DNA of 17,126 bases from Desulfobacteraceae bacterium UBA5623 (GTDB taxonomy: Bacteria > Desulfobacterota > DSM-4660 > Desulfatiglandales > Desulfatiglandaceae): assembly GCA_002424495.1 (NCBI GenBank), contig DIKH01000232.1, positions 1 through 17,126 on the forward strand, in the 5' to 3' direction. A program made the translations under genes and the position numbers. Shown piece after piece: positions 12,764 through 17,126 of this stretch; within the stretch, counting starts at the first letter, position 1; every line of letters starts with the position of its first letter. Under the pieces are notes generated by a model that worked only from the letters and a program-made list of their open reading frames with translations, ran no database searches and was not told the DNA's origin.

Positions 12764-15379
12764 ATGGGCCAGGTTATTAAACGCATAACAGACATCCTCT
12801 ACAGGAAAAAAACCCTGGATGATTCTGAGGTTGAAGAACTTCGAAATGCCTTTCAGGCCCGCTATCATTTTTTCAAACTCCTGCTGAACGCAAACAACAA
12901 GGCCCTTGAGGTCATGAGCGAAATGGAAGAGGCCCTCAGGGGCGACAGGCCTTTCGGCATGACCTATGTCCGCGCCCTGTGCACCACGGTCTCAACCAAT
13001 GTATGGCAGATTGTCAAAAACCTGAACGAGCTGGCGCATGGCAAGTACGACGAGTTAAACAGCAGATTTAAAGCTATCCAGCAGGAGATCAATCCGTTCA
13101 TAAAGCCCACACACCACCCCAATGAGGGAAGCCTCACCCTCTCACTCAATGAGATTGACAAGGGTTTTGCCGACCAGGTCGGCAGCAAGATGGCCAACCT
13201 TGGGGAGATCAGAAATAATGTGCATTTACCGATATCCAATGGATTTGCCATTACTGCAGAGGCCTATCGGCGGTTCATGGAGCATAATGATCTACAGCAG
13301 GAAATATCACGCCGCTTCCAGACAACAGACAGGGACCGCATTGATCAGCTCTATGGCTTAAGCGCAGGTATTCAGCAATTGATCATCCAAAGCTCTCTTC
13401 CCCAGGACCTTGAAGAGGCGATTTCAGAACAATACCGGAGGCTGGAGCAGGAAGACGGCAAGGGCATAACCGTGGTGATGAGGAGCAGCGCCCTTGGGGA
13501 GGATTTTGCCGAGACCTCTTTTGCCGGTCAGTACCGCTCGGCCCTGAATATCAGCGGGGAGAACATTCATCAGGTCTACAAGGAGATTGTCGCCAGCAAA
13601 TACAGCCTTCAGGCCATGACATACCGGTTCAACAGGGGCATCCGGAGTGAAGATGTGGCCATGTGCGTGGGATGCATGACCATGGTAAAGGCAGTCTCCG
13701 GCGGTGTCACCTATTCCAGGAATCCCATTGACGTCCGGGATGATTCAATCTTTATCAACTCGGTCTGGGGCCTTCCCAAGACTGTCGTTGACGGAAGCGC
13801 CGCCTCAGACCTTTTTGTTGTCGGCAGGGCAAATCCCCCCCAAATTGTCAGGAGGGATATACCTGTAAAGAGGCAAAGCTTTGTATGCTACCCGGAAGAG
13901 GGGGTATGCAGACTGGATATTACAGGAGAAAAGGACAGTCTTGCCTCATTGACTGATGATCAGGTGCTTGAGATAGCCCGAATGGCGATACTGATCGAAG
14001 ACTGCTATGGACTTCCACAGGATATTGAGTGGGCGGTCAAGGAAGATGGCACAATAATAGTCCTGCAATGCCGGCCTCTGCGACAGAGCCCAGTACAGGA
14101 TTCAATGGATAAGTTTGTACATGAAGAGGATGATGATTCGGTTATTTTTACGGGTGGTGTAACCGCAAGCCCGGGGGTGGCGGCAGGCCCGGTGTTTCTC
14201 GCAAGAAAAGACATGGATGTGCTTCGCTTCCCTCAAGGGGCCATTCTGGTTATAACCCAGGCGTTGCCGCGTTGGGCCACAGTGTTAAACCGCGCTGTCG
14301 CCGTGATCTCTGAACACGGGAGCACCGCAGGTCACCTGGCCAATGTATCAAGGGAATTCGACGTGCCTGCCCTGTTCGGAATCGAGGGGGCGTTGGACAC
14401 TCTGAAAGGTGGACAGATGATCACAGTAGACGCAGACGCGCAGAAGATTTACAAGGGCCGCATAGAGAAGATCCTGGATACAAAAAAGCCAAAGAAGATG
14501 CTGATGGAAGGAAGCCCCGTCCTGGAGGCGCTAAGAGGTGCGGCCCAGCACATAACGCCGCTCAATCTGCTTGACCCGGCCGCCCCCAACTTCAAAGCCA
14601 GACACTGCACGACCTTTCACGATATAACCCGTTTCTGCCATGAAAAGGTAGTAGAGGAAATGTTCCAGTTCGGTAAGACCCACCGCTTCCCCGAGCGCTC
14701 CAGCAAGCAACTGTTCTGTGAGGTTCCCATGCAGTGGTGGATTCTGAATCTGGACGACGGATTCAAGCAGGAGGTACAGGGAAAGTATGTCCATCTGGAC
14801 GATATCGTATCCATACCCATGCTGGCCCTGTGGGATGGCATAGCATCCATTCCCTGGGAAGGTCCACCGCCTGTTGACGGCAAGGGCCTGATGTCCGTGA
14901 TGTTCGAGGCGACCACAAACAGGGCCTTGACCCCTGGATTGAAGTCAAACTATGCAAACAGAAATTATTTCATGATCTCAAAGAACTACTGCAACCTAAG
15001 CTCCAGGCTGGGTTTTCATTTCTCCACCATAGAGACCCTTGTAAGCGAAAGACCTACGGAGAATTACATCAGCTTTCAGTTCAAAGGAGGGGCGGCAAAT
15101 TACCAGAGGAGGCAGCAGAGGATCTTTTTCATAAAAGAGATACTGGAAAGATACGATTTCCGGGTGACAATCAGAAAGGACAACCTCATAGCCCGCATTG
15201 AAGATCGTGAGATGGAGTTTATGAAAAAGCGTCTGATGGTGCTTGGATACCTGACCATCCATACCAGACAACTGGACATGATCATGTCAAGAGAAGCTTC
15301 TGTAAACCATTACAGGACAAAGATCTTCAAGGATATTGACCAGATCCTGGGATTGGGCAAAGCGAGATCATCTAATTAG
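12764..15379 (+). CDS. PEP-synthase/PPDK-like phosphotransferase with unrecognised C-terminal domain
   Basis: 871 residues. A helical N-terminal extension (about 1-125) precedes a PPDK-type ATP-grasp region. Its marks are VGSKMANLGEI, VMRSSALGEDFAETSFAGQY (R240), GGVTYSRNPI, SVWGLPKTVVDG and QDIEWAVKEDGTIIVLQCRPL. A mobile phosphohistidine domain follows (about 465-570): GVAAGPVFLA and STAGHLANVSREFDVPALFG, with His524 aligned to the catalytic His of PEP synthase. Thus ATP-dependent phosphorylation of the swivelling His looks intact. The last 290 or so residues do not show the motifs expected of the PEP-binding TIM barrel (such as a GTNDL-type segment) and I do not recognise them. The final acceptor is therefore unknown, and it should not be called ppsA. 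The ribosome site GTGGAG lies close to the ATG. Probably in the TauE transcript. Confidence 0.88.
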   Translation: MGQVIKRITDILYRKKTLDDSEVEELRNAFQARYHFFKLLLNANNKALEVMSEMEEALRGDRPFGMTYVRALCTTVSTNVWQIVKNLNELAHGKYDELNSRFKAIQQEINPFIKPTHHPNEGSLTLSLNEIDKGFADQVGSKMANLGEIRNNVHLPISNGFAITAEAYRRFMEHNDLQQEISRRFQTTDRDRIDQLYGLSAGIQQLIIQSSLPQDLEEAISEQYRRLEQEDGKGITVVMRSSALGEDFAETSFAGQYRSALNISGENIHQVYKEIVASKYSLQAMTYRFNRGIRSEDVAMCVGCMTMVKAVSGGVTYSRNPIDVRDDSIFINSVWGLPKTVVDGSAASDLFVVGRANPPQIVRRDIPVKRQSFVCYPEEGVCRLDITGEKDSLASLTDDQVLEIARMAILIEDCYGLPQDIEWAVKEDGTIIVLQCRPLRQSPVQDSMDKFVHEEDDDSVIFTGGVTASPGVAAGPVFLARKDMDVLRFPQGAILVITQALPRWATVLNRAVAVISEHGSTAGHLANVSREFDVPALFGIEGALDTLKGGQMITVDADAQKIYKGRIEKILDTKKPKKMLMEGSPVLEALRGAAQHITPLNLLDPAAPNFKARHCTTFHDITRFCHEKVVEEMFQFGKTHRFPERSSKQLFCEVPMQWWILNLDDGFKQEVQGKYVHLDDIVSIPMLALWDGIASIPWEGPPPVDGKGLMSVMFEATTNRALTPGLKSNYANRNYFMISKNYCNLSSRLGFHFSTIETLVSERPTENYISFQFKGGAANYQRRQQRIFFIKEILERYDFRVTIRKDNLIARIEDREMEFMKKRLMVLGYLTIHTRQLDMIMSREASVNHYRTKIFKDIDQILGLGKARSSN

Positions 15380-15391
15380 TCGTTTTCGCCG

Positions 15392-16303
15392 ATGAACACC
15401 GTGAAAAACAGCGAGGGATCCGATGCTGCCGGCCAGGATGCGGCAGAGGTAATCTACCGCGCCAAGGGTCTGACCAAGGTTTACGGCGCGGGCGAGGTTG
15501 AGGTGCGGGCACTCACAGGTGTTGATCTTGATCTGTATTCAGCCGAACTTGTTGTGCTGCTTGGCCCCTCCGGCAGCGGCAAATCCACTTTGCTTAATAT
15601 CCTTGGCGGACTCGACGTGCCTTCCGGCGGGACGCTCAACTACCGGGGCACGGACATTACCAACGCCGATGAGGAGTTCCTCACCCGCTTCCGCCGTGAC
15701 TCGGTGGGTTTTGTGTTCCAGTTTTACAACCTGATCCCCAGTCTCACAGCCCGCGAAAACGTCTCTCTGATCACCGACATTTCCGTCTCCCCCATGGAAC
15801 CGGAAGAAGCGCTTGCGCTCGTCGGGCTTTCCGAGCGCATGGATCACTTTCCCTCGCAGCTTTCAGGCGGCGAGCAGCAGCGCGTCGCCATTGCCCGCGC
15901 CATCGCCAAGCAGCCCGAGGTCTTGCTTTGTGATGAGCCCACGGGCGCACTCGATGTGCGCACCGGTATCAGCGTGCTGGAGGCGATTGAGCAGGTAAAC
16001 CGCGATCTGGGAACCCTGACGATGCTGATCACCCACAACGCTGTCATGGCCTGCGGTCTTGCGATGATGATCATGGCGCGCAGCCTGATCTTTTCGCTCG
16101 AATCCACCAGGGACATCTACTATCAGCAATACAGCTTCGGAGATGTCTTTGCGGACTTGAAACGTGCTCCTGATTTTTTGAGGAACCGCCTGGCCCAGAT
16201 CCCGGACGTGGCCACGGTTGAAACCCGTGTGACCGGCCGCCTGACGCTTGATCTCCCGGGCCAGGCAGAGCCTGCGGACGGAGTTGGCGCTGTCACTGCC
16301 TGA
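15392..16303 (+). pseudogene. LolD/MacB-type ABC ATPase fused to permease N-terminus, frameshifted
   Basis: Residues 1 to about 215 are a lipoprotein-export/MacB-class ATPase: Walker A GPSGSGKST, Q-loop FVFQFYNLIP, signature LSGGEQQRV, Walker B VLLCDEPTGALD and H-loop LITHNA. Immediately after LITHNAV the protein reads ACGLAMMIMARSLIFSLEST, then YSFGDVFADLKRAP. That is the first membrane segment and start of the periplasmic domain of the companion permease. The ATPase C-terminus, the intergenic sequence and the permease start thus appear deleted. The frame ends early at 16303, because an extra T near 16284-16285 (GAGTTGGCG where GAGTGGCG would keep frame) shifts it. The start has no ribosome site. 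Base composition is clearly more GC-rich than the preceding genes, suggesting separate origin. Confidence 0.8.
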
Positions 16304-17126
16304 TGACAGGCCTCAGAGGTTGAACCGTCTGTTTCTCCGGTGCGGACGTTATCCGGAACCTGGCCGCCGGGGTGAGGTTGTAGTCAGTGAGGCGTTTGCA
16401 AATGTCCATGGTTTCGGTCCCGGCAACACTGTTTCGTCTCTGTTGCGCGGGCAAAGGGAAACCCTGACCATTGTCGGAGTTGCGCTCTCCCCCGAGTATG
16501 TGTTCGAGGCCCGTCCGGGCGAGACGCTGCCGGACAATAAACGCTTTGGCGTCTTTTGGATGAACGAGCGGGAACTGGCGACAGCCCTCGACTTGGACGG
16601 GGCGTTCAACAACGTTGTGGTGGACGTTGCCCCAGGGGGTGACATCATGGCCGTCATCGCGGAACTGGACCGGTTGCTGGCGAGCTACGGGGCGCTTGGC
16701 GCGATCAGCCGCAAGGACCATCCGTCGGCTGTGAGGCTGGACGACGAACTCAAAATCCTGCACATCCTGGCGCTGGCGTTTCCCATGGTGTTTTTGAGCA
16801 TCGCCGCGTTCATGTCGAGCGCGGTGCTGTCCCGGCTCGTGCGCCTTCAGCGCGAACAGATAGCCCAGCTAAAGGCCTTCGGTTACCCGGCGCGACAGGT
16901 GGGCGTGCATTACTTCCATTTCGCCCTCGTCATAGTATTGCTGGGGACCTTGGTGGGGGTGGCAGGGGGCTTCTGGCTCGGCGACAATGTCGTCCAGATC
17001 TACCACCGGTTCTTCCGGTTCCCGTCCCTGACCTTCCATCCGGATTTCTCCGCCATTGCCGTTGCCTTCGTGATCAGCGCGCTCGCAGCGTTTTTGGGTG
17101 TATTAGCCCAACTTCGCCAGTTTTCT
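16284..17126 (+). pseudogene. FtsX-like ABC permease, remainder after frameshift (runs off window)
   Basis: The +1 frame is open from 16284 to the window end (281 codons) and continues the permease without loss: ALSLPDDRPQRLNRLFLRCG, then a MacB-like periplasmic domain with GEVVVSEAFANVHGFGPGN. Next come hydrophobic segments typical of FtsX (LALAFPMVFLSIAAFMSSA, then RLQREQIAQLKAFGY, FALVIVLLGTLVGVAGGFWLG). RLVRLQREQIAQLKAFGY is the usual cytoplasmic loop of the FtsX fold. No good start with ribosome site precedes it, so it is read as the second part of the gene that begins at 15392. A single-base sequencing error would restore one fused ATPase-permease frame. The C-terminus is outside the window. 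Confidence 0.78.

Noticed and set aside
14531..14957. Minus-strand open frames inside the PEP-synthase-like gene
   Set aside because: They are antisense shadows of a well-supported coding frame, with no ribosome site and no recognisable domain.

Overview
The window looks like a chromosomal segment of an anaerobic delta-type proteobacterium (Desulfobacterota, possibly a sulfate or sulfonate reducer). This placement is inference. It rests on the gene repertoire (Cache-domain histidine kinases with stand-alone receivers, a SLC13/DASS anion carrier, a TauE/SafE permease and a PEP-synthase-like enzyme), the sigma-54-type promoters and the moderate GC content. No rRNA, tRNA, CRISPR array or complete insertion sequence was seen.

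Layout. On the minus strand, reading leftward from about 4.2 kb, are a sigma-54-type promoter module, a DASS-type anion carrier, a stand-alone receiver and a Cache-domain histidine kinase. On the plus strand is a lone receiver (4383-4787) with its own sigma-70-like promoter, meeting a convergent half-size Gdt1/UPF0016 cation transporter. A second copy of the sigma-54 module (5208-5364) then points right into a truncated receiver, kinase, receiver, kinase, receiver, receiver. After an 86-90 bp MITE-like element come a TauE/SafE permease, a 229-residue two-helix membrane protein and an 871-residue PEP-synthase-like protein with an unrecognised C-terminal domain. The right end (15392 onward) is more GC-rich and holds a LolD/MacB-type ABC ATPase fused in frame to its FtsX-like permease, which is then frameshifted and runs off the window.

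How the parts may work together. Three paralogous membrane kinases share one extracytoplasmic sensor type and lack recognisable HAMP or PAS domains. They sit with five intact stand-alone receivers and one truncated one. None of the receivers carries a DNA-binding or AAA+ domain, so the sigma-54 activator must lie elsewhere. The two promoter modules are ungapped homologues of about 157 bp in opposite orientation. They share a 17-bp identical core, TGGCATAATGCGTGCAA, with GG-N10-GC spacing. This suggests that the anion carrier and the signalling genes are switched on together. A working hypothesis is a sensory circuit controlling uptake and export of an anion (sulfate, sulfite, sulfonate or dicarboxylate). 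The substrate cannot be read from the sequence.

The least explained parts are the promoter duplication, the truncated receiver with its repeated start region and nine-codon leader frame, and the PEP-synthase-like enzyme whose C-terminus lacks visible PEP-binding motifs.
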